Assembly (NCBI GenBank): GCA_001599815.1
Contig: BCIA01000005.1
Span: 1,219,088 to 1,283,087 of the forward strand
Direction of reading: 5' to 3'
Source of the DNA: Furcasterigmium furcatum
Lineage: Eukaryota; Ascomycota; Sordariomycetes; Glomerellales; Plectosphaerellaceae
DNA: 64,000 nt
Below the pieces are notes generated by a model. That model made no database searches and was not told the origin of the DNA. It saw nothing but the letters and a program-made list of their open reading frames with translations. Both the position numbers and the translations under genes were made by a program. Below are positions 43,614 through 53,433 of this stretch, one piece after another; position 1 is the stretch's first letter; every line of letters starts with the position of its first letter.

Positions 43614-45701
43614 ATGGATCACTATGGTGGTCAGTTTCCCTCCGATGGGAATGGAGATGGAAACCAAATGAATTGGCCCCCGGTCGAGAACGGCAACAAC
43701 AACAACAACTTCATCCCAGGGCAGCAACTCTCCAACATTGATCCCGGCCTCCTACCCAACAACGGCCAGGGCCAAGAGACTCCCAATTACCTTGGTGCCG
43801 ACTTCAATTCCTCCTTGCAAGATTTCGTCGCCAACAACCAAGATTTCATCGGCAACAACAACTTGGTCAACAGCCCAACCCATCCTCAGGCCGCCTCTTC
43901 TTCTCACCAGGTCGCTCCCTATCACCACCCTCAAGCTCAGGGACAAGCTCACTACTCTCAACCTCAGGGACAACCTCAATACTACCAGTCTCAGGGACCA
44001 GTTCAGTACTCTCAGCCTCAGGGACAAGTTCACTACTCTCAGCCTCAGGGACAGCTTCACCACCCTCAACCTCAGGCACAATCCCACGTCCAACTTGCTC
44101 TGCCGGGCCCCCCGCCGCCTCCTCAGCCCGTCACGTCCTACTCTGCACCTCAGACTCGAGCCCTTCCCTCGAGGATTACTACTCCGGCCCATCCTGCCAC
44201 AGCCGTCCCCAGTCGCGTCGGGACGCCCATGACCCCGACACCCTTGACGGCGACGCCCATTGAGTTGTCGGATGAAGAGGCCGACCTCGCCGTGCTCCCA
44301 AAGGGCAGGGCCAGAAAAAAGGAGATCGACTTCAGCAAGGTCTACCTCGCGACTCAGATGCCTCAGACCCCTAATAAGTTCCTGGATAGGTTCGAGTACA
44401 ACCGCCTTGGCGAGTGGAAGAGCCACCTCTTCTTCACTCACCAGGAGATCGAGCAATACATGGACGCGCGCAAGACACGGCGTCTCCCTCTGCGCGTCTG
44501 GATTCAGAACTCTCCGGCCGGCTGCACCCAGCGCGGCGGCCCCGACCCTCGCACTCGCAAGTGCCGCTGGGACCGCTGCCCCGACAAGAATCACACGATT
44601 CTCAAGGGCTTCTGGCGTGTCGCCTTCGATGAGCGGCCCGATACATCCGGCGTCGATACGGACCCCTTCACGAACGCAGGCTACATGCACCTTTGGTGTT
44701 TCGAGAGGGCATTCGACCTCATCAGCATGATCGCCAACTTCGACGTCAGGCCCGACCTCCGCACCCTCCCGAGGGAAGTCCGCGGCAAAAACCCGATGGC
44801 TGTTGACCGCGACCACGATGAGATGGTGCAGACGTACAGGGACTGGAGGAGACGCCAAGTCGGGCTCTACAACGAGTGGATGAAGGTGCTCCAACACAGG
44901 GCGGAGCAAGGCATCGTGGGGAACAGCACCCGCCGCCACCGCGAGCCCGAGGACTACCTCTGGTCCGTCCTCACGGAGACGCATCTCACCCTCGAGACGG
45001 TCGGCCGCCAGGGCACCCGCGACAAGCGCGGGGGCAACTCCATCGACAAGCACCGCGGCGATCTGCAAAAGTACACGGACATGGTCGAGAAGCGCAACCT
45101 CGAGAACAAGAAGAAGAGGGCAAAGTTCGACGCGTGGGACAAGAAGTACGCCGGCGGCCGCAGCCCCTCCACCAGCCCCGTGCGCCGCTCCCCTCGCAGC
45201 ACCAAGACCAAGCGCCCGTATGTCGACGACGAGGATGATGACTCCCAGTTCCAGCTGCAGCCCGCCCCCAAGCGGGCGCGCGGCGACGGATCCACGATCA
45301 ACACCGACGGAACTACCTTCGGCACGCCCCGTGGCCAGATCAGGTCCTCCCCGTCCACCCCGCAGCGGCGCTCTCCCCGTCTCCTCAGGCGCACCCGTCA
45401 AGACAGCAACTTTGGAGACGCCGAGCCTGAAATCCTCTCAGAGATCGTTGTCGCCACCGGCCCCGCGAACACCGGGTCTGACGATGAGGGCGGCACCTCG
45501 CGCCGCCGCTCCCCCAGAATCGCCCAGCAGCAGGAGCCCGCCAGCAAGCCCACTTCTCCTCTCGAGGGCCCCCCTCCCTACATGTCTGAATTCCCAAATG
45601 GTTTCGCAGACGTCGAGATGACCGAAGATGACTTTACCTTTGGTGACAACACCGCTTCGCTCTTTGGAGAGGATGACGGCGAATATCCCCCCCTCCCCTA
45701 G
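43614..45701 (+). CDS. conserved-looking fungal protein of unknown function with Cys/His cluster
   Basis: A single exon of 695 residues from the ATG at 43614. The N-terminal ~200 residues are Asn/Gln-rich and disordered, with ~30-nt repeats (YSQPQGQ). A basic, compact core follows at about 230-490: IDFSKVYLATQMPQTPNKFLD, then a Cys/His cluster C304-x12-C317-x4-C322-x4-H327 (KCRWDRCPDKNH) and HLWCFERAFDL further on, suggesting a small metal site. Helical segments (MVQTYRDWRRRQVGLYNEWM) end the core. The C-terminus is Ser/Arg/Pro-rich with several (S/R)PRxxR patches and an NLS-like KRPYVDDEDD, and closes with acidic residues. I know no named family. A nuclear, chromatin- or RNA-associated role is suggested only by the low-complexity tails and basic patches. 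Confidence 0.83.
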   Translation: MDHYGGQFPSDGNGDGNQMNWPPVENGNNNNNFIPGQQLSNIDPGLLPNNGQGQETPNYLGADFNSSLQDFVANNQDFIGNNNLVNSPTHPQAASSSHQVAPYHHPQAQGQAHYSQPQGQPQYYQSQGPVQYSQPQGQVHYSQPQGQLHHPQPQAQSHVQLALPGPPPPPQPVTSYSAPQTRALPSRITTPAHPATAVPSRVGTPMTPTPLTATPIELSDEEADLAVLPKGRARKKEIDFSKVYLATQMPQTPNKFLDRFEYNRLGEWKSHLFFTHQEIEQYMDARKTRRLPLRVWIQNSPAGCTQRGGPDPRTRKCRWDRCPDKNHTILKGFWRVAFDERPDTSGVDTDPFTNAGYMHLWCFERAFDLISMIANFDVRPDLRTLPREVRGKNPMAVDRDHDEMVQTYRDWRRRQVGLYNEWMKVLQHRAEQGIVGNSTRRHREPEDYLWSVLTETHLTLETVGRQGTRDKRGGNSIDKHRGDLQKYTDMVEKRNLENKKKRAKFDAWDKKYAGGRSPSTSPVRRSPRSTKTKRPYVDDEDDDSQFQLQPAPKRARGDGSTINTDGTTFGTPRGQIRSSPSTPQRRSPRLLRRTRQDSNFGDAEPEILSEIVVATGPANTGSDDEGGTSRRRSPRIAQQQEPASKPTSPLEGPPPYMSEFPNGFADVEMTEDDFTFGDNTASLFGEDDGEYPPLP
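43927..44082 (+). repeat. ~30-nt coding tandem repeat (SQPQGQ units)
   Basis: About five diverged 30-nt units built on CTCAGGGACAA encode repeated (Y/H)SQPQGQ(V/P)H. This is the low-complexity N-terminal part of the 695-residue protein. Confidence 0.85.
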
Positions 45702-48521
45702 ACGCCCCATGCCGCGTGTCTGTCTAAGGCCCCCTCCCTCTTCCACCACAGACCTGGTGCAACAAGAGAACGACACAAGCGGCTCTTTGTCGCCTTTCCC
45801 TCGAGTAGTCCTCGGGGTGTTGTAACCCCAGAACTTCGCGACAAAGGCGCGTAGAAGCCAGTGCTTCCGCTTCTGCATCTCTTTGTATATCTCTCGGCGT
45901 TGGTATGTCTGAATTTCTTTTTATTTGTCCTTCATAGCATCGGTTTACCACATGATTTAGCATCAGCGCAGCGATGTGTCTATTGCACGGCGAATACGGG
46001 ACAAGTGTTTTAGAATTCGGGTCTCTGCACAGCGAGCATTGCATCTTTTTTATGCTTTTTGGGTAATTGTCTGAGTAAAGGTAGCGAGCATTGTATCTCA
46101 TCTTCTGTTTTTTTACAGACCAGTTCTAATAAAATGATGATTGCGTTCAAAGTATGCCGATTCGGCCATAGCATGTGCTCTCCCCCGGCGTGTCTACGAA
46201 TCTACAGGTGCAATGCCAGGTAATCAAGCGCCGCTAAGGCCTGTATAATCAATTACAGCAGATTTTCTCGGTCCTTGAGTATCGTGATGTCTCTAAAGGT
46301 CTTTTGGTGCTTGATGGTGATAGAGGTCATGGCACTGCCACCACATGTGCCCCAGGAGGAGAGGAGGTCGGCTCCAGGGCACCACCGGTCTTCCATACCT
46401 ATTTTGCAACGGATGCCGAGCTTACTTCCCCTCACATCACGAATATGCATGCACTGGCGGAAACGAGTGATTTGCGGCCCAGGACCGAGCAACTTAGAGC
46501 TCCCGGGTTGGAACATCCGGCGCCCCCGACTCGGCATGGGAAGATCATCCCGCAGCACCACCAGCCGGTCTTACCAAATCCCAAGAGATTCAGCGGCTCG
46601 GTTTCTTGCTCGATCTGGGAAGGCAACCACCGGTCACCCGCCGAAGGATTCCACGTCGTGGGGGAGGAGACGGCAAGAGGTTCAGATAAGCTCATCATCT
46701 CTCATACCTCTTCCTCAGAGAACGCAATCGACTGGCCCCAAGCTGCCCATTGGATGACGTTCCACTTGCATGCCGTCTGCGGGCCCAATAACGCCAGTTG
46801 TCATACGTGCGTAGTGTCCTGAAGCTCTAGGATCGTTGGGGCAGGGGTTTCGAGGCCGCTGCAGGGACTCCGCATCGGCAATTCCGAAGTCACGATGCAA
46901 CGCGGGCGGTCGACGTCGGGCTCAACGGTGCGCCCGAGAGCCTTTCGGGGGGCACAGCGCAAGCGAGGTGCCTGTAGCCGAGGACAAGAGACGGGCTTGC
47001 GACCCGGACGGGCCGGTGCTTTCATTGTTCCTCAGCGGGAAGCATCTGATGTTGGCGCGGCGCACATTTTAGACAGGTCTCCGAGTGCGAGGGACAGGGG
47101 TCGGTGGGACAGGGAGGGCGCTGGGTGCCGCCGAACCCTGATGAGCGGTTGAGCTGTCCATAGCTGTAAGAGCTGCTGCAGCCACATGTCGAAGGACGAC
47201 GCCTCGATCCATTGTCGGCTATCCCGCCTGTGCGGTTTGGGACAGTCTCGGGGAAAAGAGAGAGGGGCACTTGTTGTGCAACGGAGGCGGACGCGCAGCC
47301 CGCCCGCGAAGCCCGTCCTTGGCGGGTGAAAGAAGAGGAGGACGAGTCGGGGTTGATTTGTGATTCTGGAGCTTTAGCAGCGGGAGGCAGCCGCAGAGTC
47401 GCAAATGATCACCAGAGGATTCCCATCCACGTGGGCCGCCAGGTCAGTGCTGAATTGATCGGCCAAAGCCGGTACAAGCTGCCTGTGCTGAAATCCAGTG
47501 CATGCACAAGTACCTACCCGCCCGCCCTCAATACCCCCGTGCCACGCCTTCGGGTCGCGCTGTCCCTCCCCAGAAGCAACCTAACCCAAGACCCCGCAGA
47601 GGGGAGGGCTTGCTTCCCTCAGCCGGAGTGGCCGCGCATCCATCCGCCGGCAGCAGGAGCGCCCCGAGTTTCGGAGGGGCCCTGGCAGCTGCCTTGCCCT
47701 GCATTTCTTCAGCCACCAGTGAACCTACTCATTGAGCGCAGCAGGAACGTACGAGCCCCGTCGGTCGGGGGTGCCTATTACCTCTTCCAGTAATAGAGGT
47801 ACCCCAGTCAGCTCCGCCGGTGGGTGGCAGCCTCGACCCGACACCGCGACGCCGATGACAGCACAAGACAGGCAGGGACAAGGCAGGCACACACCTGCTC
47901 GGCAGTGTCGAAACAGTCCCATTAGAGTTCGACTTCCTTCCCTTCCCTTCCCATCCCTTCCCTTCCATCCCGTCTTTCCTCACTTTCTCATTCCTTCGCC
48001 ATCCGACTTGTCACTTTCGCAGGGCCCAGCCCAACGAAACGGCCAGACTCGAGACCTCTCCAAAGTTTAAAGAACGGTGGTCTCGGCAGAGGAACGTGTC
48101 CCGAGTCCGTACTACCACCACTCCCGGCCGACTACTAGTATACACTTGACGCACCTGACTCGCCCACCTCCTTCACCGCGCTCTCATCTACCGTACAGCC
48201 TCAGCCTTCTCTCACCCCGACGACGACTTTCGAAACACCAACCTCTCACCTCTCGCGACCTGGGCGCCTTGCGACATCGGGTCGAGTACCAGTGCTGCAG
48301 ACCGAACGCGACTCCAGGCTTACTCTCACACGCCCCCTGCCCCTGTTCTTGGCCACCCTCACCAGGTCGAATAACAGCCCGCGGTCGCTTCAGTACTGTC
48401 GCTGTCGCTGACGCGCAGCCAACATCTTTTTTGATCCTTAGACGCCGTCTGTTGCGCCTACATCACCTAGAGCCAAGTCCAGCAAGCCTCTTCAGCCTGC
48501 ATCGCATGCGCGCGGCAGATC
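45702..48521. other. 2.8-kb intergenic region
   Basis: No supported gene. It includes the 3' region of the upstream gene, an AT-rich stretch at 45900-46260, and the long C/T-rich promoter and leader of PDE1. Confidence 0.5.
47933..47980 (+). repeat. CTTCC/CCTTC pyrimidine tract in PDE1 promoter
   Basis: Imperfect CCTTC pentamers repeated about nine times, about 550 nt upstream of the PDE1 ATG. CT-rich tracts are common just upstream of transcription starts of expressed fungal genes. Confidence 0.7.
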
Positions 48522-50787
48522 ATGGGGGGTGTCGAGAATGGGAACCTGAGAGGTCCAGGGAACGGGCACTCCGCCAACAGCCACGAACGTCGGTCGCCCG
48601 TCGCCCCGGCCCTCCAAATCATCGTCCTTGTGAGTACAGTCGTTGCTATACCCCAGACTCTCGGCCGTTTCTTGTCCTGGCTGCGCGAGGACAAGCGACT
48701 GTCGCCGAGAACGCGTACCTGTCGCCCCTGCCGCCCCGTCGAAACAGACGTCATCCCACCAACCTCCAGGTTGTCGGGATGCGCCCGTGCATATGGAGGG
48801 TGCAGCTCGCCAAGAAGCCTTGGAGCAGAGCCGCCTTGTTGTCCTCTGTCCCCTCCCAGCCTCGCGAGTGCGAATGCTGGCCTGCCACCGCCCCAATGTC
48901 TTGCCGCGGGACAATAGTGTCTCGGCTAAGCACTTTCTTCTCATCTCCGTGGGGGACACCCTGATCGTGAGATGTGACATGAGAAGCTTGGTTCGCCCCC
49001 CAGCGGGGTGACGGCCCGTGGCAATCCACGGGACAACATCGCTGCCTCTTATCACATCACCATCATCGTGGCCATCGCTAATGGCTTCATAGGGATCCAG
49101 CGGCGGTCCTCTTGAGGACAACACGACCGCTCTCCTTGTCCGCGCAGTCGCGTCCAAATGGGACAAGAACTGCATGGTCGCTGTTGATGCCGGCGTTCAT
49201 CTTGCCGCCATCAACAGAATCTTAGAAAAGACTCTGCCAGAAAACATCGCAGATCTACCCCTACCTTATACCATTGAGACCGGACCTTTTGCCGGTTTGG
49301 AAGTGAATTCGCCTGTTGCCAGCGCAAGCGCTGCTCACGTCGCCCGCTCTCTCGTCGACACGTACCTCATCACCCATCCTCACCTCGACCACATCGCCGG
49401 TTTTGTCATCAACACGGCTGGTCTCCCAGGGCGCCCCCGGGCGAAGCGGCTCGCTGGACTGCCTTCTACGGTAGAAGCTTTCAAGAACCACATCTTCAAC
49501 AACGTCATCTGGCCTAATCTGTCGGATGAGAACGGGGGCGCCGGCCTCGTCACCTACCTCCGACTTGTGGATGGCGGCAGCCCGGCGATGGGCGATGGCG
49601 AAGGCAGGGGGTACATCGAGGTCGCGGACAGCTTGTGTGTCAAGGCTTGCTCTGTTTCCCACGGAGAGCCCGTGCAAACTGGCGGGCCACGCGGCTCGCA
49701 CTCGTCCGCGAGCACGCCGGCTCGATTCTCCTCATTCGATGCCTCATCCATGACTCCTTCCCACTCGCAACAGCATGTTCATCAACACCTCCCACGAAAC
49801 TCACACATTTCATTACCTCGCTCAGTTCAACAGTATCCGGCATCTTTCCTGAACGCCGGTCATCGCACACCCTCGTACCCCGCGATGCCTCAGACTCAGT
49901 CCGCTCAGCAGTCGCCGTCTCTGCACGCAACCGAACCGCCACATCCTCACGTCTACGACTCAACGGCGTATTTCATTCGAGATTACGCAACGGGTTCTGA
50001 AGTCTTGATTTTCGGAGATGTTGAGCCAGACAGCCTGTCACCGTATCCCCGCAATCTCGGCATCTGGCAGGAGGCCGCGCCTAAGATTGCCCGGGGAGAT
50101 CTTCGCGCCATCGTCCTCGAATGCAGCTATGATGACAGTCACCCTGACGACCGAATGTTCGGTCATCTCAAGCCTCAGTTCATCGCAGAGGAGATGCGAA
50201 CCTTGGCGGGCGAGGTCAAGTACTTCAGAGACGTCGGCCTCGCGGGCGTCGAAACGCAAGAGGGGGAGCATGGACCCCGCTCTGCCTCCCGGGATAAGAA
50301 ACGGAAGCGCAACAATTCGGGACTTCCGGGCTTGCAAGAACTGACAAGACGCCGAACTGGGGGCAGCTCGGGCACCGAGCCTGTCAGTCCCAAAACTATG
50401 CGCAGTCGTCTCAACTCTGGGACGGATGACAACTCGGGAGTGGACCTGCCGGACATGGACACCGATGCCGGCGCCTCTGTGCCGACGCCACATCTTGCCA
50501 CGCCCACCGCCGAGATGTCTCTCCGCGACTTGGAGGTTGGCGATCTGGATCCTGCGTACTCAGATGCGGTCCAGGCACCGGCTGTCAATGGAGGGGAATG
50601 GAATCCCGATGGACCGCAGCAACTGCCTCTCGAAGGCGTCAAAGTCGTCATCTTCCACGTTAAGGACACGCTGGACGGCTCGGATCAAGGCGCCAAGATT
50701 CTGGCGGAGCTCGAGGAGCACGAGTCCAAGGAAAGAACAGGCGCGGAATTCATCATCTCTTACCCTGGCCAGGGCATCTACGTCTGA
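48522..50787 (+). CDS. PDE1: cyclic-nucleotide phosphodiesterase, class II (PDE1 type)
   Basis: Exons are 48522..48629 and 49093..50787. The 463-nt phase-0 intron (GTGAGT...CTAAT...CATAG) is far longer than others here but joins ALQIIVL directly to GSSGGPLEDN, the conserved family start. The product is 600 residues. The class-II PDE metal signature H-x-H-L-D-H is at 131-136 (THPHLDHIAGFVINTA), on the metallo-beta-lactamase fold. Further motifs are SVSHG (His at the second metal shell), YFIRD, LIFGDVEPD and LECSYDDS. Near the C-terminus VVIFHVKDTLDG supplies the last His. Ser-rich inserts at about 225-310 and 430-520 make it longer than yeast Pde1. It hydrolyses cAMP with low affinity, dampening PKA signalling. 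Low-complexity inserts may be regulatory phosphosites. Confidence 0.94.
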
Positions 50788-51385
50788 GATGGGAGACTTA
50801 TCTTGGGGGTATTCAGGCGTGCTATATAAGGGTGGGATGGTCGGGGTCACGGCGTTGGATCTGTTTGGGAATATGTCAAAACAGACGGCAATACGGGTAT
50901 GATGCGAGTGCGTCCGGCGTTTTGAGGCACGCTACCTGTCGAGTTGATATTCAAGTTCATCTTGGCTGAAGCCTGGATCTTTCCGACGACGCAGCGTATT
51001 GCTTGGGTGGCGTGTTTGCTCCGCGGGGACTGACATGCAACGGGCAGCAGTCAGAACATGCGGTTTTCAAGAGACAGGCAGGCAATCCCATCTATGTCGT
51101 TGTGACACCCTAAGAAGCAGCCATGCATGCGACAGTAAAAGTGAGACCCGGCAGCTTGGTTGTTAGTGATGGTCCGGGGCCGGGCGCCGGTCCGGGCGTG
51201 GTGCGGGGGAGACACGGGTGCGTGTGCGGTTGTCGGCCGAGGTCGATCACGAATCCATTTGACATGCCGAGGCCCAAGCGGGATCGTCGGTTTACCACCA
51301 CCAAACCCTCATCTCACAAAAAACCCCATGGCAGTCCCCTTCTTCACAATAAACCAGTTACATCCAACTTCACGAGGCCGCAGTC
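50788..51385. other. intergenic between PDE1 and thioesterase genes
   Basis: 600 nt with the PDE1 3' region and the thioesterase promoter. A G/C-rich tract of repeated CCGGGG-like words occurs at 51160-51240. No other feature. Confidence 0.5.
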
Positions 51386-52345
51386 ATGGCGCCCTCACTC
51401 GCAAGCCAGCTCGCCGTCAAGGAGGTCGGGCAGGATGAGTACCTGTCCCTCAACGTCCCGGTGCGCATGGGCAATGCACGCCCGATAGCCTACGGCGGGT
51501 CAACTTTAGGTATGGCAACCAACGCCGCGACGGCGACGGTCCCGGAGACGCACCGGCTCTACTCCCTCGTCGGGCACTATCTCGGGCCAACGGCGGTCGA
51601 CCAGCCCGTGCGGTTCAAGGTCACGCGCACGCGGTCGACAGCGTCGTTCGCCACGCGCAGGATCGAGGTCCTCCAGCTCCAGAAGGACGGCAAGCAGCGC
51701 ACGGTGATGGAGCTCATCGCGGACTTCCACGTCGTCGAGGAGCCGCTGCTCAGCTACTCCGCGCCGCCGACGATCAAGTACACGCCCCTCGAGGACTGCA
51801 AGCCGGACCACGAGGTCGCGGACGCCATGGTCGCCGCGGGCACGATCACGCCTGGCCAGCGCGACGCGGCCTTCGCCTCCTTCGCGGCCAACCACGCGCA
51901 CTTCGACTCACGCCTGCCGCCGGAGAGCTACTCGGGGCAGAACCTGCACGGGCTCTCCAAGACGGGCGCGCGCGACCCCTCGGCGCCCATCACGGACAAG
52001 CGGTCGGCCGAGTGGTACCGGTCGCGCGACGCCTCGCTGACGGCGCGCGACCAGCTCGCGGTGCTCTCGTTCCTCATGGACGGCGGGCTGTCGTTCCTCC
52101 CGCTCTCGCACAGCGACATGTTTCTCAACGAGGCCGGGCCCTGCTCCTCCCTCGACTTCGCGCTGCGCGTGTTCCAGCCCGCGCTGGACCTGCGCGAGTG
52201 GCACTTCCGCGAGCGGCACACGTCCGTCGCCGGCCACGGGCGCACGTACACGGAGAGCAGGCTGTTCGACGCCGCGGGCAACGCGGTCGCGAGCATGACG
52301 CAGCAGGGGATCTTGCGGCCGCTGAAGCCCAAGGCGGCGCTGTGA
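51386..52345 (+). CDS. acyl-CoA thioesterase II (TesB-type double hotdog)
   Basis: A single exon of 319 residues, the expected size. The N-terminal hotdog carries AYGGSTLGMATNAA, the family motif around the first helix, and LYSLVGHYLGPTAVDQPVRFKVTRTR. The C-terminal hotdog carries LSFLMDGGLSFLPLSH, SLDFALRVFQPALDLREWH with the conserved Asp/Thr-type active-site environment, and RTYTESRLFDAAGNAVASMTQQGILR. These match bacterial TesB and fungal Tes1 or ACOT8-like enzymes that hydrolyse acyl-CoA to free acid and CoA. The C-terminus reads KAAL, which is not a canonical PTS1 (SKL type), so peroxisomal location is uncertain. Codon use is strongly GC3-biased. Confidence 0.93.
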   Translation: MAPSLASQLAVKEVGQDEYLSLNVPVRMGNARPIAYGGSTLGMATNAATATVPETHRLYSLVGHYLGPTAVDQPVRFKVTRTRSTASFATRRIEVLQLQKDGKQRTVMELIADFHVVEEPLLSYSAPPTIKYTPLEDCKPDHEVADAMVAAGTITPGQRDAAFASFAANHAHFDSRLPPESYSGQNLHGLSKTGARDPSAPITDKRSAEWYRSRDASLTARDQLAVLSFLMDGGLSFLPLSHSDMFLNEAGPCSSLDFALRVFQPALDLREWHFRERHTSVAGHGRTYTESRLFDAAGNAVASMTQQGILRPLKPKAAL

Positions 52346-52761
52346 GGAGGGCGAGGTGCAAGTTGTATTGTAGCGTGTGATTATGATAAAAGAGAAGCAT
52401 GAAGCAAGCAATTTATTACCCGGGCTTACGGGGCATTAGCCGCGAGGTCAGCTCTGCTACGAATCACCAGCCATTCCCAAGCGGTCTCCGTGTATTCCAT
52501 GGCTTTGTGTTGTAAGCCAGGCCCGCCACTTTCATCCAGCAGCCCAGTGTATAAGTGGTCTCCAAGTTTCGAACCATCTCATCCTCCAGTCAAACTAGCG
52601 TCCGGACATGGCCTAAAACCCTCCACTTGTGCCCCTCCCGGTCCCCTCCTTTTGCCTCCCCTTTCCCCTCCGAGTCCCCCACCCCGACGGCCCGGACAGA
52701 GTTTTCTCCCACACCACACACGACATAGACCCTGCTTTCCCAAGGTTTTTCAACAATCAGC
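52346..52761. other. intergenic before tRNA gene
   Basis: 416 nt with the thioesterase 3' end. No feature other than C/T-rich sequence at 52620-52720. Confidence 0.45.
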
Positions 52762-52846
52762 GGCCGCGTGGCTCAATTGGCAGAGTATCTGACTACGACC
52801 CAGTAGTTACATCAGGAGGTTCCAGGTTCGAGCCCTGGCGTGGTCA
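52762..52846 (+). tRNA. tRNA-Arg (anticodon ACG) with 12-nt intron
   Basis: The cloverleaf is complete. The acceptor stem GGCCGCG pairs with CGTGGTC (two G-U pairs), the D-arm is GCTC...GAGT, and the anticodon stem TCTGA pairs with TCAGG. The anticodon ACG is at 52795-52797. The T-arm is CCAGG-TTCGAGC-CCTGG, with discriminator A at 52846. A 12-nt intron (52799-52810) interrupts the loop after position 37, the canonical site for nuclear tRNA introns. A run TTCTTTT directly downstream is a Pol III terminator. It reads CGT (and CGC after inosine modification) codons. Confidence 0.93.
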
Positions 52847-53433
52847 GCTTGTTCTTTTGCCTCGTCTTCCATTAACGATAGACCGGGCTTCTTCTTTTTT
52901 GTTCCTGTCCTTTCTTCATGCTGTCGAGGGGCCACCATCAGGGGCAATTTTTTGAAGTCGGACTGCTTGCTGTTCATGGCCGGCAGGATGATCATTGCCA
53001 GGAGTTGAGGACTCCCCTTTCATCACGCCTCATATGCCACTATAGATAGAGCCTGGCGTCAAGTCGACGGCGTACTCTCATTCATCTATAATAATGCCAT
53101 GTAGTCTGTTCCGCGTGTCCCGGATCGAGACGCATCTCTCACCCCGTGCCTCTCCCACACGTTCCTCGCCGACGACGCTGAGCAACACACATTTTAATAA
53201 TCACCCCGAAGCAGTGGAACTCACAACACGTCCCTCAAGTCCGTGTTGATCACCAGATCATCCCGTCTCTTCAGGTGCACCACAATGGTAAGCCCTTCCA
53301 CGCCCAAGCCCTCATCAGCGGCATCGTCTCCCGCTCCCATATCAGCAGTTTCTTTGTCAGGGTGGCTCCTGCGCGAGGACATCTCCGCTTTGAGCTGTCG
53401 AACCTCCGCCGTCAGACCAAGGTACTGGTCCTT
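52847..53433. other. intergenic
   Basis: Between the tRNA-Arg gene and the 3' end of the UAG-interrupted gene. The Pol III terminator T-run is at 52850-52856. Nothing else supported. Confidence 0.45.

Noticed and set aside
43752..45401. 549-codon minus-strand open frame opposite the 43614 gene
   Set aside because: Antisense shadow of a real gene; no motif, low-complexity Leu/Arg/Val composition.
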